Source of the DNA: Dactylorhiza incarnata
Lineage: Eukaryota; Streptophyta; Magnoliopsida; Asparagales; Orchidaceae
Assembly: GCA_033032865.1 (NCBI GenBank)
Contig: JAWHQI010000019.1
Location: 18,952,001 to 19,016,000, forward strand
Length of the DNA stretch: 64,000 nucleotides
Reading direction: 5' to 3'
Below, piece by piece: positions 24,079 through 36,193 of the stretch (position 1 is its first letter; each line of letters begins with the position of its first letter). The notes below the pieces were generated by a model, which did not search any database, was not told where the DNA came from, and saw nothing but the letters and a program-made list of their open reading frames with translations. A program made the translations under genes and the position numbers.

Positions 24079-24540
24079 TCTATAGCCTGACATCTATCAA
24101 AAATACTTTGTTAATGAGCGTGCAAGTGGTAGGGGACAAGTCAGAAAGGGCAAAAATATCATGTAGATAAGGCAGAGCAAGAAGCAAAAAGGAAGAAAAT
24201 GGAAGAAGTTAAAAAGAACCCAAATTTTGAGGAATGGAGTCCATGCTCAAGGAATATTATACTAAATACCTGGACTCTATATCAGCAAGGAAAGAATGAC
24301 AGAGCCAAGTTCTACAGCTCTGAATAATGGCACAAATATGAATTGGGTGAAGCTTCTAAGAGAGATTATTGGAACAAGGTCAAGATGAGAGATCCCTCAG
24401 TACCTGCTCATCCTTCTCTTAGATATCATCCTAAACCTTACAACAACTTTGAGAGGTAAAAGCAAAAGTTGGCTGAAGCTGAATAATCTAAGATTGATGG
24501 ATCTTCTGGGAAAGGAAAAGCAGTTCAAGAGAATTGAGGA
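24079..24540 (+). pseudogene. Element H ORF2, second part
   Basis: Resumes ORF2 after Element 2. The readable frame is rich in Lys/Glu and basic clusters (KAEQEAKRKKMEEVKK), then WSPCSRNIILNTW and SLRYHPKPYNNFER, ending in a lysine-rich tail. It has several in-frame stops. Its character (charged, basic, low hydrophobicity) matches the 443-codon ORF2-like frame of Element 7. The function is unknown. Confidence 0.5.
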
Positions 24541-24728
24541 AAAATGATTCTAGGAAAACACATGCACATTTCTCTGGTTTTCATTTAAGACTAATATATC
24601 TGTGTTTTTTGGACAATATTAATTAATACATCAAATGCTCTAAATTTTTGCATAATCTTTATTGAATATATTTGTTAGTCAAGCCTATCTATACTTGTAT
24701 GTTCTGGATTCTTCAAATAGGGAAAGAT
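24541..24728 (+). other. 3' untranslated region and polypurine tract of H
   Basis: AT-rich, no coding. AATAGGGAAAGAT (24716-24728) directly precedes the LTR start and serves as the polypurine tract. Confidence 0.65.
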
Positions 24729-26335
24729 TGTTGGGTATTGTGCCTTCAATGTTCCTAGATTTAAAGAAGGAACACAAGTATATATAAGCCAAGTTGTTTT
24801 TGATGCCATATTTAAGTTCATGGTGAGACAGATGCATCAAAACTACATTACTAATGTCAAGACTATAAAAGTAATGAGGATTCACTAAGAAAATTTTCAT
24901 CTCAAGGTTTAGTTGAAAAATCATTGAGAAAGGAAACATATCGTCAAGACAGTTTCGACGATATCGTCTAGAAGAAGCTGTATTGTTGAAAAAGCTAAGT
25001 TCAGATGTCTAGATGATATCGTCTTGAAGAAGGCATGTCATCTTAAAGATTGAAGTCGACATATCATCTTAAAGATTGAAGACATATCGTCTTAAATTTT
25101 TAAGTAAACATATCGCCTTGAAGGTTTAAGACATATCGTGTTGAAGAAAACATTTTCACGATATCATCTAGAAGAAGCAATATTGTTGAGATATCAAGTA
25201 GAGCCTTGAAGAAAGATGTATGTCGATGATATCGTCATGAAGATTACATATCGTTGAAATGATCAAGACCATATTGGCTTGAAGAAATGTATCGTCATGA
25301 CAGATGCTGAGCTACATTTAATGCGCCGATTTCCTCAGAAATTGAAATATAGGGAAAGTGCACGCCGCCTATCTTTTGCACTATTCAAGGAATAATAAAT
25401 GATATATTCTCCACAGAATATAGTTATTACACAGCATTAATGAAGAATATTATTCACTTCCATATTCTGCAAGTTCCAAGAATGACAAGGCATTTATGAT
25501 AATATATTATGTAGTTCCTTTCAAAATTACTAACTGGACAATTGACAATTTAGCAAGGACCTTTATGCAGAATTGCAGTAGAGTATAAAAGAGGGAAATT
25601 GCTGATTTTATCATTTACATAACACAGTAATTCTCTCTTACTATTATTCTCACACATAACTGCATAGAAGAAAAAAAGAGAGAAAAGTGCTCAATAAGAA
25701 GACTTCATACTTGTGATGTGAAGATCAAAGAAAGAGAAAGAAAGAATCTTCTTCCCAGGCTGATAAGTTCATCTGAAATTATTTTTGAAGAAGATTTTCA
25801 ATAACAGTTCAGTGATTCACAAGTTCTCAGGACTTATATTTGCAAGAAGAAGAAAAAGACCTGTCATTCAAAGGCTAATATCCTGAAGCCTTCTCTTCTG
25901 CAACAATAAAACAACTTTCTTGTTATGTAGGGTTCTTTATGAGCCTGAGCTTGTAAGATCTTGAAATAGATCTGAGTGTTGGTAGGGTTCCGTGAAAGCC
26001 TGAGTTTGGTAGGGTTCCTTGTGTGCCTGAGGTTGGTAGGATCTTGGTGAAGATCTGAGTTGTTGTAGGACATGTAAAGTCTGAGTTTTGGTAGGGTTCT
26101 TTGTGAGCATGTGTTATAAGATCTGCTTATTGAGAAGAGATCTGAGATGGAGAAGTTCCCTAGTCTAGCACATTGCTAGATAGGTGGGAGGGACAGTGGA
26201 GTACCTCTAGACAGATTGTCTTGAAGGGAACTAATATAAATCATGTGTGTTTTCTGTGTTGTTTCTATGCTGTGCTATCTAGATTTTAAAGTAGCAATTA
26301 ACATTGAAAATACCTAATCACCCACCCTCTAGGTG
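24729..26335 (+). mobile_element. 3' LTR of element H (at least 1.6 kb, end missing)
   Basis: Starts TGTTGGGTATTG after a polypurine tract. A TATAAAAG box is at 25584-25591, followed by a purine-rich leader and a pyrimidine/GT-rich zone with repeated GGTAGGGTTC(C/T)TTGTGAGCCTGAG-like units (25925-26110). It runs into ATCACCCACCCTCTAGGTG, wording found some 45 bases before the LTR end in Element 7. The true end is therefore lost where Element 3 sequence begins. The 3' flank and TSD are not recoverable. Confidence 0.75.
24938..25310. repeat. ATATCGTC word array in U3 of H
   Basis: About fifteen degenerate copies of ACATATCGTC(T/A)TGAAG and CGACGATATCGTC words, often in inverted pairs. It lies roughly 270 bases upstream of the TATA box at 25584. 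Confidence 0.8.
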
Positions 26336-28036
26336 TATTATAGATAACCCATATCTTTCTATGTGGTCCTTATCTTCCATAGATTTAGGAAATTGGTCCT
26401 TAGAGTGACTAACACCATGAGACATGGGTAAGAATCCCTTATTGGACTCAAGCATGCTGAACAGTTTCAACACCTTCTCAATGTATGTACTTTGGGTCAA
26501 ACCCAACAACTTTTTAGATCTATCTCTATAGGTCTTAATACCAAGTATATAAGTCGCTTCACCCATGTCTTTTATAGAAAAGCAGTTCCCTAGGTTGTTC
26601 TTAACAACTTGCAGGGTTGGAATGTCATTACCGATCAATATTATGTCATCTACATACAATATCAGGAAGATAACAATGCTCCCACTTATCCTCTTATAAA
26701 CACAAGGCTCAACTTTGTTCTTGATGAAACCAAACTCTTTGATTTTCTCATCAAAATAGATTCCAACTTTGAGAAGCCTATTTCAATCCACAAATGGATC
26801 TCGGTAGCTTGCATATTTTAGTGGCTTCATTTGGAGATACAAAACCCTTGAGTTGTGTCATATATAGTTCCTCAAGGTTGTTTCCATTTAGGAATGTCGT
26901 TTTGACATCCATTTCCCAGATATCGTAGTCATAATACGTAGCAATAGTAAGCAAAATTCTGATGGACTTAACCATAGCAACATGGGAACATGTCTCATCA
27001 TAGTCAACACCATGAATTTTCTTGAAACCTTTAGCCACTAATCGCCCTTTGAATGTCTGTATATTCCAATCCATGTCGGTCTTCTTCTTGATTACCAACT
27101 TGCACCCTATGGGTCATACCCCTTCTGGTGGTTGCACCAAGGACCAAACATGGTTTGCATACATGGAGTCCATTTAAGATTTTGTGGCCTCAAGCTACTT
27201 CTCGGAGTCTGGTCCAATCATAGCCTCTTGGTAGGTTGCAGGCTCATCATAATGATCAATAAGCAACACATTACCTATGTGAGACACGAGAAATCTAGAT
27301 CACTCAGGCTCAAACATTGGTCTACCAGATCTGCAAAGGACTTAGGTTTCTTGAGCAGGCTCTCTTGCTAAAACTACTTGTAGTCCTAGGTCAGGTTCCA
27401 ATTCAGGTTCGTTTACAGTTTGTGGTTCTTGTACTTCTTCAAGTTCTACATTTACGGTCTTTATGGATAAGAACTCTTTCTCCAAAAAGACGCCAGTCCT
27501 AACGAAATACACATTGGCCTCAGAAGGTAGGTAGAAGTAGTAACCATTGGTCTCCCTAGGATACCTCACTAGATAACACTTATTCAACTTGGGTTCCAGC
27601 TTGTCAGGAATTTGGCATCCAATGTATGCCTCACAACCCCAAATCTTAATTAAAGACATATTAGGACGTTTCCTAGTCCATATCTCATATGCTGTCTTTA
27701 GAACTATTTTCATTGGAGCACAATTTAAAGTGAAATCAACAGTCTCTAGAGCAAATCCCCAAAAGGAAACGGGCAGATCTGCGTGACTCAACATCGACCG
27801 CACCATGTCTAGCAAAGTATGATTCCTCTTCTCAGAAACATCATTATGTTGTGGTGTTCTAGGTGGAGTAAGTTGTGATACAATACCACACTCTTTCAGA
27901 TGATCACGAAACTCAAGACTTAGGTATTCATCACCTCGATTAGATCGGAGGGCCTTAATCCTTTTTCCCAGTTGGTTTTCTACTTCATTCTTAAACTCAT
28001 TAAACTTTTCAAAGGTTTGGATTTAAACTTCATAAG

Positions 28037-28093
<57 letters not shown>

Positions 28094-28830
28094 TACTGAA
28101 ATCATTAGTAAATGTAACGAAGTAGTTGTACCCACCTCTAATCATAAAGCACATGAGTCCGCATACGTCACTATGTATTATACCCAAGAGATCATCAGCC
28201 CTCTCAATACAACTAGTGAAAGGGGCTTTTGCCATCTTTCCTAAAAAACAAGACTCGCATCTCTCAAATGATTGAAAAACAAATGAGCCCAACAATCCAT
28301 CTTTAGAGAACTTGGATATGGGTTTCTCATTTACATGGCCCAAACGACAACGCCAAAGATATGTTGGATTAAATTCATTCATTTTTAGTCTTTTGGTATT
28401 TTCTATGTTATAGATTGGATGGTTTATGTTCAAAACATACAAACCATTAAAAATTTGAACAATGTCATAAAAAACATTATTCTTATAAATAGAACAACAT
28501 TTGTTCTAAATCATAAAAGAAAAGCCATTCATGTCTAAACATAAAATAGAAATATTGTTTCTAGTTATAGCAGGAACGAAATAACAGTTATCAAGTTCAA
28601 TATTAAGCCCAGTGGGCAAGGAAAGACAGTACACTCCTACGGCAATGGCATCAACATTTGCTCTATTTGCAACACGCAGGTCTACCTCTCCTTTACGTAA
28701 CATTCTTCTCCTTCCCAGTTCCTGCATATTTGTACAAATGTGAGAACCACATCCGATATCCAATTCCCAAGATGAAGGAGTAGATATGTTTATTTCTATA
28801 ACAAAAATACTTGAAGTGCAAGTCACAATT
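26336..28830 (-). pseudogene. Element 3 pol: protease, integrase and partial RT
   Basis: In order on the minus strand: a protease signature reading ELDIGCGSHICTN, where DTG would be expected, so the catalytic motif is altered; pre-integrase finger (LWRCRLGHVN ... CESCFLGKM); the integrase core interrupted by a dinucleotide repeat; integrase C-terminal part (MLDMVRSMLSHADLP, EKEFLS); RT with EMDVKTTFLNG and an intact YVDDIILIGN. Several in-frame stops separate the pieces and one frameshift lies between 27098 and 26659. The end is truncated. Confidence 0.85.
28037..28092. repeat. (AT)6(GT)22 microsatellite inside integrase
   Basis: (AT)6 at 28037-28048 runs into 44 bases of pure GT. On the minus coding strand it is read as alternating His and Thr after FTNDFSR, where the family has a short tyrosine-rich segment. 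It therefore arose by expansion within the former coding sequence. Confidence 0.95.
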
Positions 28831-29655
28831 CCATTCTTCTTCAGATCCTCAATGTAGAGGGGATAGTTCCTCCTCTAGTGCCCTGACTAACCAAAATGGT
28901 GATAATTTCCTTCTTTAGCAAATCACTTCCTTTTCAGTTCTAAAGATTTGGGATCAAGGCAAGACTTAGGTCCTACCTTAGTCTTTCTGAATCCCTTGAC
29001 CTTGCCCTTGCTTTTATGCACCATCAATATGGAGCTAGCAGGCTTGGTCTTCATTATGTTGTTCTCGGCAATTCTTAAAATGCCTTAGAGCTCGGGCAGT
29101 GTCTTGTCAATTTCATTCATGTTTTAGTTCAAAACGAACTGCTCGTAACTGTCTTGCAACGATTGCAGGATCAAATCAGTAGCCAATTATTGGCTTAAAG
29201 GAAACACCAGTCTCTGAAGGTTCTCGATGTACCTAATCATCATGAGTACATGAGTTCCCACTAGGTCTCGAGCTCCCATCTTGCACTAAATGATGTCTTA
29301 GAGATTTTGAACCTCTCTTGTCGAGCTTGCCCTTGAAACATTTTCTTCAGGTGCTCAATAATCTCAAAACTAAACATAGTCTCATATTGCTTTTGAAGCT
29401 CAGAGTTCATGGTATTGATCATGAGGCATTCAACATTTAATGATTCATCTTGATACTTCTTATAAGCATCCATGTCCGCTCGAGACAAATTCCCGGTCGG
29501 CACTTTGGGGGATCCTCTTCCAAGACATAGATCATGCGCCACTTCTAGAGAACAATTCTTAGGTTACTATACCAGTCTAGGAAGTTAGTCCCATTGAGCT
29601 TGTCTTTCTCAAGGATGGCTCCCAGGGACAAGGTGGAGTGAGATCCACTTGTCAT
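28831..29655 (-). pseudogene. Element 3 gag, decayed
   Basis: Starts at ATG 29655-29653 (MTSGSHSTLSLGAILEKDKL), followed by LNGTNFLDWYSNLRIVL, the typical Angela-like gag start. A stop and frame change come near 29548; the frame 29542-29261 continues with DAYKKYQDESLNV and KKMFQGQARQERF. Nothing clean is left of the zinc knuckle: at about 28870-28910 only a ghost reading HFG and SGH remains, with the cysteines lost. Confidence 0.75.
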
Positions 29656-30046
29656 GTAAGTTCTACAAGAATTATGTAAAATAAATTTTAGTATTATATT
29701 TCAAAATACATTTTATTTTAATAAGGAATTTTATTAAAATATCCCACTATTTTATTCAAATTAATACCCCTTAGTATCAATTCAGAGAGTTTATATGAGC
29801 TGCTCTCTAGTGGACGAGATCCATATTTCACGGCCAATATAATTCAGCTTTGGATGATCACCCACAATGTGGATATTTAGGTTGGCAACTTTTGTTAATT
29901 GCATCGACATGCAACTCTTGTATGGTTTGTGAATAACACTTTATTCGCATCCATCATATGATGTTCCAGGAAGAAATCTAGGCATTTAGAACACTTCTAA
30001 ATTTCCTGATTTACACACACTAGATCGCAACCTCTCTTTGATACCA
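29656..30046 (-). other. Leader and primer-binding site of Element 3
   Basis: Non-coding AT-rich leader of about 375 bases. The minus strand reads TGGTATCAAAGAGAGG at 30046-30031, one base inside the LTR. A segment of the leader recurs at about 2214-2250. Confidence 0.75.
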
Positions 30047-30811
30047 CTATTGGGTTTTCTCTGAACAAGAGTGGAACAACACATCACATGTGCGCATCGG
30101 AATAAACAAACAAAAACAACCCAAAAGAGTTATGGATCTTGCGACTTCATGAATCAAGAAATAAAAAGAGCATTACAATATACCTGAGAGGGATTGAGTT
30201 AATACTCAACCAAGGTGCTCCAAGATCTGATCCAGAAAATAAGTGGCTGAGTTCCAAGCACATAAAGGATCTGAGGTTCTACACCAGTCCACATGAGCAA
30301 AGGAAACCATAATCTTCTTGTGCAACAAGAACTGGGTTAGTGAAGGAGTGCCCTCAGTGTCTGATGCATATTCGGCAAGTGCACCGGTCACTATCAAGTA
30401 ATAAAATTGGGAATAGCTTCCACGAATATCGTCTCTTAAGGAATGCAGGTTCTGGAGAACGAAACGCATTGTGAATCAATCGTTACACGAGCGAATAAAG
30501 TAAAAACAAGGGCACTGTGATTTGGTTCCTAAGCTAATGTGGAAAAGAGAGATGCGGGTCAAAACTCCGCTTAGCAAGGCGGGATGGATGCAACGGCCGT
30601 GGTGACGTGCTTCGGGAGGCGCGTGGATGGAAAGTAACCGTGATGGGTGAGGGTCGCACACACCTCTTCTCCAAGCATCACCACTAGCAATTGCTAGGGC
30701 TTCACACACAACGAACTCAGAAAATCACAACAAGGAAAATGTTATTCTCACACCACCGCATCATTGCACATGAACATCATAAAAGATCTATGACATTAAG
30801 CTAATCAATAG

Positions 30812-32015
30812 TGTTGAAATTTTGAAGTGAAGTGGAGAAGACTGGGCGGTCTGTTTTGGGAGACCGCCGAGACCGCGCGGGTTGTGTTTATATCTTGCCG
30901 GTCTGGCTCTGCCGGTCTGGCTCTGCCGGTCTGGCTCTGCCGGTCTGTTCTGGCGGACTGCAGGTTCTGCTGGTCTGTTCTTTATAGTTGTGGCTTGTTC
31001 CCGAGTTGGTCTGCTGGTTTGCCTGGATTCCTTGTTGGAAGACCGGTTGGGTTGTTCTTGATGACCGCCTATCCGGGCGGTTTATGCTTGGCGATCTGGC
31101 AACTTGTTCTAAGTCTGCCAGATGGTTCTTGTTTTCTCCTGGTGATCTAAGGGAGGAGCGACCTTTGTGTCGGCGCGGCTTGTGCATGGTCTTGTGTTCG
31201 CGCTACTTGTGCGCGACCTGCCTGCTGTTCTGCGGTCTTGGTCGGATGATCGTCCAAGTGGTCTGGTCGCGCAGTCTGTCTTATGAGACCGCTAGCGATC
31301 TGACGGGTAGTGACTGTATCCCAGTTGTGAAGTGACGACATCCGTCTACCCGCCTATAAATAGGGGTGCATGGCCCGTCATTCAAAACGAGAACTGTAAG
31401 AACTGAGCCTGGGTTAATTCGTGCGGTCTCACTTTGAGGTCGGGCGGTTTCGGAAGCGAGTTGACTGTTTGTTGTGTTCGCAGGTTTGCGGTAAGCAGGT
31501 TGCGGTCTCCTTTCTTGGTGATTCCCAGCGGCTTGAATAAACAGTTCGGCAGCGGTCAGTCTGCGAACTGGTTTATGTTCGTTCTTGTGCTGTTCGTAGT
31601 GAGCTCAGCGTTCAGGCGATCTGAGTTGCGGTCTGGCGATGGCTTCAGTTCTTCGTTCTAATAAAGCTCCAGTTCGTGCGGTCTGAGTTGCGGTCTGAGG
31701 TGCGGTCTTGCAGTGCTGGCGGTGTGTCCTGTTTCTGTACGCGCGGTCTCAGGTCAAGCCGGGCGACTTCTGGAGTCAAGCGGTCTGTGCGGTCTCAGCT
31801 TGTCTGGCCGCCAGATTTGTTTTGGTGTGTTTTGTTCTTCCCGTCTCCGTGATTCTGATGAATCATATCTCGCCATGTATACCTCGCATTGTAATTGAAG
31901 TTTGTGTTTCAATAAAGTTTCTTGTGTTGCTGTGTGGCATTGTGGTTATTTGGCTTTAACTCAGTTGATGCAACTCCTGCTTACTCCTAAACGATTCAAA
32001 TCAAAAATTTTAACA
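30812..32015 (+). repeat. 5' LTR of Element 4 (1204 bp)
   Basis: TATAAATA at 31355-31362, with GCGGTCT words on both sides. It is 112 bp longer than the 3' LTR: it has three GGCTCTGCCGGTCT units where the partner has one, plus about 100 bases near 31190-31290 that the partner lacks. Confidence 0.95.
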
Positions 32016-32031
32016 TGGTATCAGAGCTAGG
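32016..32031 (+). other. Primer-binding site of Element 4
   Basis: TGGTATCAGAGCTAGG directly after the LTR end. The first twelve bases are complementary to the 3' end of initiator-Met tRNA, and the 16 bases equal the site of Element 2. Confidence 0.95.
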
Positions 32032-32104
32032 TTATTGGAGTGGATAAGCAGTGATCAACTTGAGTTGCCATCGTCTTTGTGAAGAAGAGTCCACATCGAT
32101 TGCC

Positions 32105-35100
32105 ATGGAAGGTGGATACGCAAGAGGATTTGGTATTGAACTCCTTACATCGACTAACTATAAGAAATGGAGGTCGTGTATGGAGAGATATTTACTTGGC
32201 GAGGATCTTTGGGAGATAGTTGGAGGAGAAGACACACAAGAGGTGTTTTTAGCAGGAGATAATATGGTAGAGGTGAGACTTTGGAGGAGGACTAATGCTA
32301 AGGCAGAGTTCACACTCAAGAGGGCTATCTCACCGGAGCTGTTTGACCACATCATTGGATGTAAATCTGCTGCTGAAATTTGGACGTCTTTGGACGGGTT
32401 GTTCAATAAGAAGAATGTAGCTCGGCTACAGTTTCTTAAAAATGAGTTGGTGAAGGCCTCTCAAGGCGATCTTTCTATTTCTACCTTCTTTCTCAAGATG
32501 AAGAACCTCACAGCAGAGATTTCTGCATTGGACCCTGATGAGCCCATCTCGGAGGCAAAACTGAAGAGGCATATCATCCGCGGATTGCGGAAGGAGTATC
32601 TTGCCTTTGTGACTTCAGTTCAAGGTTGGGAAAATTAACCATCTCTGTTGGAGCTGGAGAACTTACTTGCTTCGAAAGAAAGTTTGGCAAGACAGATGGC
32701 GGGGACTTCTATCTCTGGGGGAGATAGTGATGTGCTGTTCTCTAGAAAGAAGAAGAAGAAGTGGGAGAAGAAGAAGTCGGGTTATGATGGACCCTCTACT
32801 TCAGGTTAGCAGGATAGGGGTTATGCTCCTAAGTCTGATGGGAAGAAGAAGGGAGATGGGCCAAGGTGCTTCAGGTGTAATAAGACCGGCCACTTCAAGA
32901 AAGATTGCCGGGTTAATCTTCAGTCGGGACATGTAGCAGAGAAGGAGAAGCCAATGTCTGAAGAAGCTGGATGGGGAGGAGCCTTTGCGGCTAATATGAT
33001 GGCAATGCCCGTTAAGTCCTTGGCTGCCATCAACTTCGAAGAGGATTGGATTGTTGATTCAGGGTGTGGACATCATCTCACCGGGGATGAATCAAAGTTC
33101 TCTTCTTTGGCGCCTTACTCAGGTAACGATGCAATCATTATGGCTGATAATTCTGTTCATGCTGTCGAACAAGAAGGTGTTGTCTCCCTGAGCAGTGATA
33201 AGGGTCCACTCACCTTGAGGAGTGTTTATCACGTGCCTGGTATGAAGAAGAATCTCTTCTCTGTGACCAATGCAGTCGATGCCGGTTATCACGTTCTGTT
33301 TGGACCAACATAAGTGAAGTTTCTTAAAACTCAACCGGAGATAAAGGGAGATGTTATCCATGTTGGAAAACGGGTGAAGGACTTGTTCGTGTTATCGACA
33401 AATACCTATGTTGATAAGATGAAGACCAACGATAGCACGACCATCTGGCATGAAAGGTTGGGGCATGTTGGCATGGAAAAATTGAAGGCTATGGCGGTAA
33501 GGGGCCTTGTCAAGGGCTTGCCTAGCTTGTCCTCTTATGGAGACGGTCATGTTTGTGCTGGATGCCAGTTTGGTAAGTCTCATCGATTTCCATTTGATAA
33601 ATCACAAACAAGATGCAAAGCACCGTTCGAGTGCATTCACGGTGATTTGATGGGACCGACTGCCACCCCAAGCCTTGGAGGCAACTAATATATGTTGGTG
33701 TTGATTGACGATTACACCAGATATGTCTGGGTGTATTTTCTGAAAGAGAAGTCGGAAGCCTTTGTGAAGTTTGTGGAGTTCAAGGAGCTGGTGGAAGGTC
33801 GGTTAGGCCTGCGGGTAAAAAATTTGAGAACTGACAATGGTGGGGAGTTCACCTCTGGTGAGTTCTCTAGTTTTTGCAGGAAACACGGCGTTCGGAGAGA
33901 GCTCACTTGTGCCCATACTCCACAGCAGAATGGCATTGCGGAGAGGAAGATCCGTCATCTGATAAAAACCTGCAAATGCTGGCTTCATGCCAAGAGTATC
34001 CCAAAGTCTTTTTGGGCGGAGGGAATGTCTTGTGCAGCTTACGTCATCAACAGGATGCCTCTAAGTCCTATCAACATGAAGACCCCTCACAAACTGATGT
34101 TCAAGGAGAAACCGAGTGTTGCACACCTTCGGGTGTTCGGGTCAACCTACTATGTGCATATTCCTGATGCTCTTCGGACAAAGCTAGATGTGAAAGCAAG
34201 GAAGCTAGTCTTTGTTGGGTATGATGAGCGGAAGAAAGGATGGAGATGCATGGATCGTGAGATGCGGAGGTCAGTTGTATCTCGGGATGTGGTGTTCAAT
34301 GAAGTGACTTCCTACAAGGGGAGTTCAGGAGTTGAACTACCGGAGAGCAGGGTTGACAAAGCAGGGAAAGTTGCAGGAAGTCTTCAAGTGGAGTTGCTTG
34401 TTTCACCAGGAGCTCCAGTTGTGTCAAGCTCTGAGATGGAGGCTTCAGGTTCTGGAAGCAGGGGGAGCGATGCTCCAAGTTTGTCTGGAAGAGGAGCTTG
34501 CACAGAAGAAGCAGCTGAGGAGGTGGCTAGTCAGGTGCAACCTCTAAGGAGGTCGAAGAGGACTATTAAGCCACCAGATCGATACACAGGAGGAAACATA
34601 GTGAGCTTTGTCTCATGTTTTTTCGATGGTCCCTTGGATGAAAGGGAGCCTTCTAGCTTTGAGAAAGCCAAAGGCATGAAGCAGTGGGATGTTGCTATGC
34701 AAGAGGAGATGGATGCTCTGAAGAAAAATGAGACTTGGTCTCTAGTGCCCAGGACCAAGGGCATTATCCCTGTGACTTGCAAATGGGTTTATAAACTAAA
34801 GAAGAAAGCTGACGGCACGATCGAGCGATACAAGGCTTGCCTTGTAGCTCGCGGGTTCTCACAGCAGTATGGTGAACATTATGATGAGACGTTTAGTCCA
34901 GTGGCAAAGATGACTTCGGTTCGATTTGTTATTGCTTTGGCGGCATCTTGTGGATGTGAGATTTGGCAGCTCGATGTTAAGAATGGTTTCTTATATGGAG
35001 AGATTGACAAGGATATCTTCATGATCCAGCCACCGGGTTTCATCTCAGAGGATCATCGGGACTATGCCTGCAAACTGAAGAAGACCTTATATGGGTTGAA

Positions 35101-36193
35101 GCAAGCGCCTCGGGCGTGGTATGGAAAGATCGCGGAGTATCTTCTATTCTGCGGGTTCTTTGCTTCAGACTCTGATTCTAGCTTGTTCATCAAGAACGAG
35201 GGGGCGCTTCGGGTTATTGTGCTGCTGTATGTGGATGACATGATTGTCATCGGGAACTCGAAGGAGGCAGTAGCAAGGCTGAGAGCTGAGCTTGCTATCA
35301 GGTTCGAGATGAAGGATCTGGGGGAGCTTCACCATTTCCTTGGACTCGAGGTCCAGAGGCGGGAGAGCGGAGTGCTCGTTTCTCAGGAAGGATATGCGGA
35401 GTGGATCGTTCAACGATTCGGCATGGAAGAAGGGAAGAGCAGCTCTATACCTCTGGAACAGCATCATAAACTTCGGAAGGATGAGGGAAGAGTTCTATCG
35501 GATCCGTTGGTGTTCCGATCACTTGTGGGGAGCTTGATTTACTTGACCATCACAAGGCCTGATATTGCTTATGCAGTTGGCAAAGTGAGTCGGTACATGG
35601 CGGAGCCACCGAAGCCTCATCTTCTGGCGGCAAAAGGGATTCTGATATATGTGAAGTCGACCTCTAATTTGGGTCTCCTATTTAGGAGAGGGTCAAGCTT
35701 GGAGTTGCATGGATACATGGATGCTGATTACGGGGGAGACGTGGATGATCGGAGATCAACGTCTGGTTATGTGTTTATGATGGGCCCCACAGCTTTCTCT
35801 TGGTGCAGCAAAAAGCAGGACTCGGTGTCCGTATCTACCACAGAAGCGGAGTACAAGGCTTCGGCCTTGGCAGCTCAGGAAGCCGTTTGGCTCAGGAGGT
35901 TTGTAGAGGACGTTCATGAGGAGGTTTGAGGTCCCACTATGATACGTGGGGACAATGAGATTGCTCTCAAGCTGGTTAATAATCCAGTCTATCACGCGAG
36001 GACTAAGCATATTGAGATTGAGCACCATTTCATTCATGAAAAGGTGTTGGGAGGATCTCTTATGGTCGAGCATGTTTGGAGTGCGGACAATGTCACAGAC
36101 ATCTTCACAAAGCCGCTGGCGAAGGGACCGTTTACACAGTTGCGGAGTTTACTCGGGCTAGTCTCCACTTCCCACTTCAAGGGGGAGTGTTGA
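32105..36193 (+). pseudogene. Element 4 gag-pol: one frame of 1362 codons with five stops
   Basis: Copia polyprotein in a single frame with no frameshift. The start is the ATG at 32105 (MEGGYARGFGIELL), 73 bases after the primer site. Domains: UBN2-type gag (about 20-230), knuckle CFRCNKTGHFKKDC (255-268), protease IVDSGCGHHLTG (DSG at 318), pre-integrase WHERLGH...CAGCQFGK, integrase with GDLMGP, RTDNGGEF and NGIAERK, RT with QLDVKNGFLYG and an intact YVDD (1042-1045), RNase H ending ADNVTDIFTKPL. Stops: TAA 32636, TAG 32807, TAA 33311, TAA 33686, TGA 35927. Comparison with Element 2 suggests CAA, CAG and CGA origins for three of them. Residues 528-1275 are open. Confidence 0.95.
36179..36187 (+). 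other. Polypurine tract of Element 4
   Basis: AAGGGGGAG immediately before the 3' LTR, overlapping the last codons of gag-pol (HFKGEC). The same overlap exists in Element 2. Confidence 0.9.

Noticed and set aside
28023..28442. Histidine-threonine repeat protein, possible metal binder
   Set aside because: The repeat is a GT microsatellite read through a decayed integrase frame.
30827..31898. Several 60-115 codon frames in the Element 4 LTR
   Set aside because: They are GC-rich frames created by GCGGTCT words and recur in the 3' LTR. None has a domain or consistent length in both copies.
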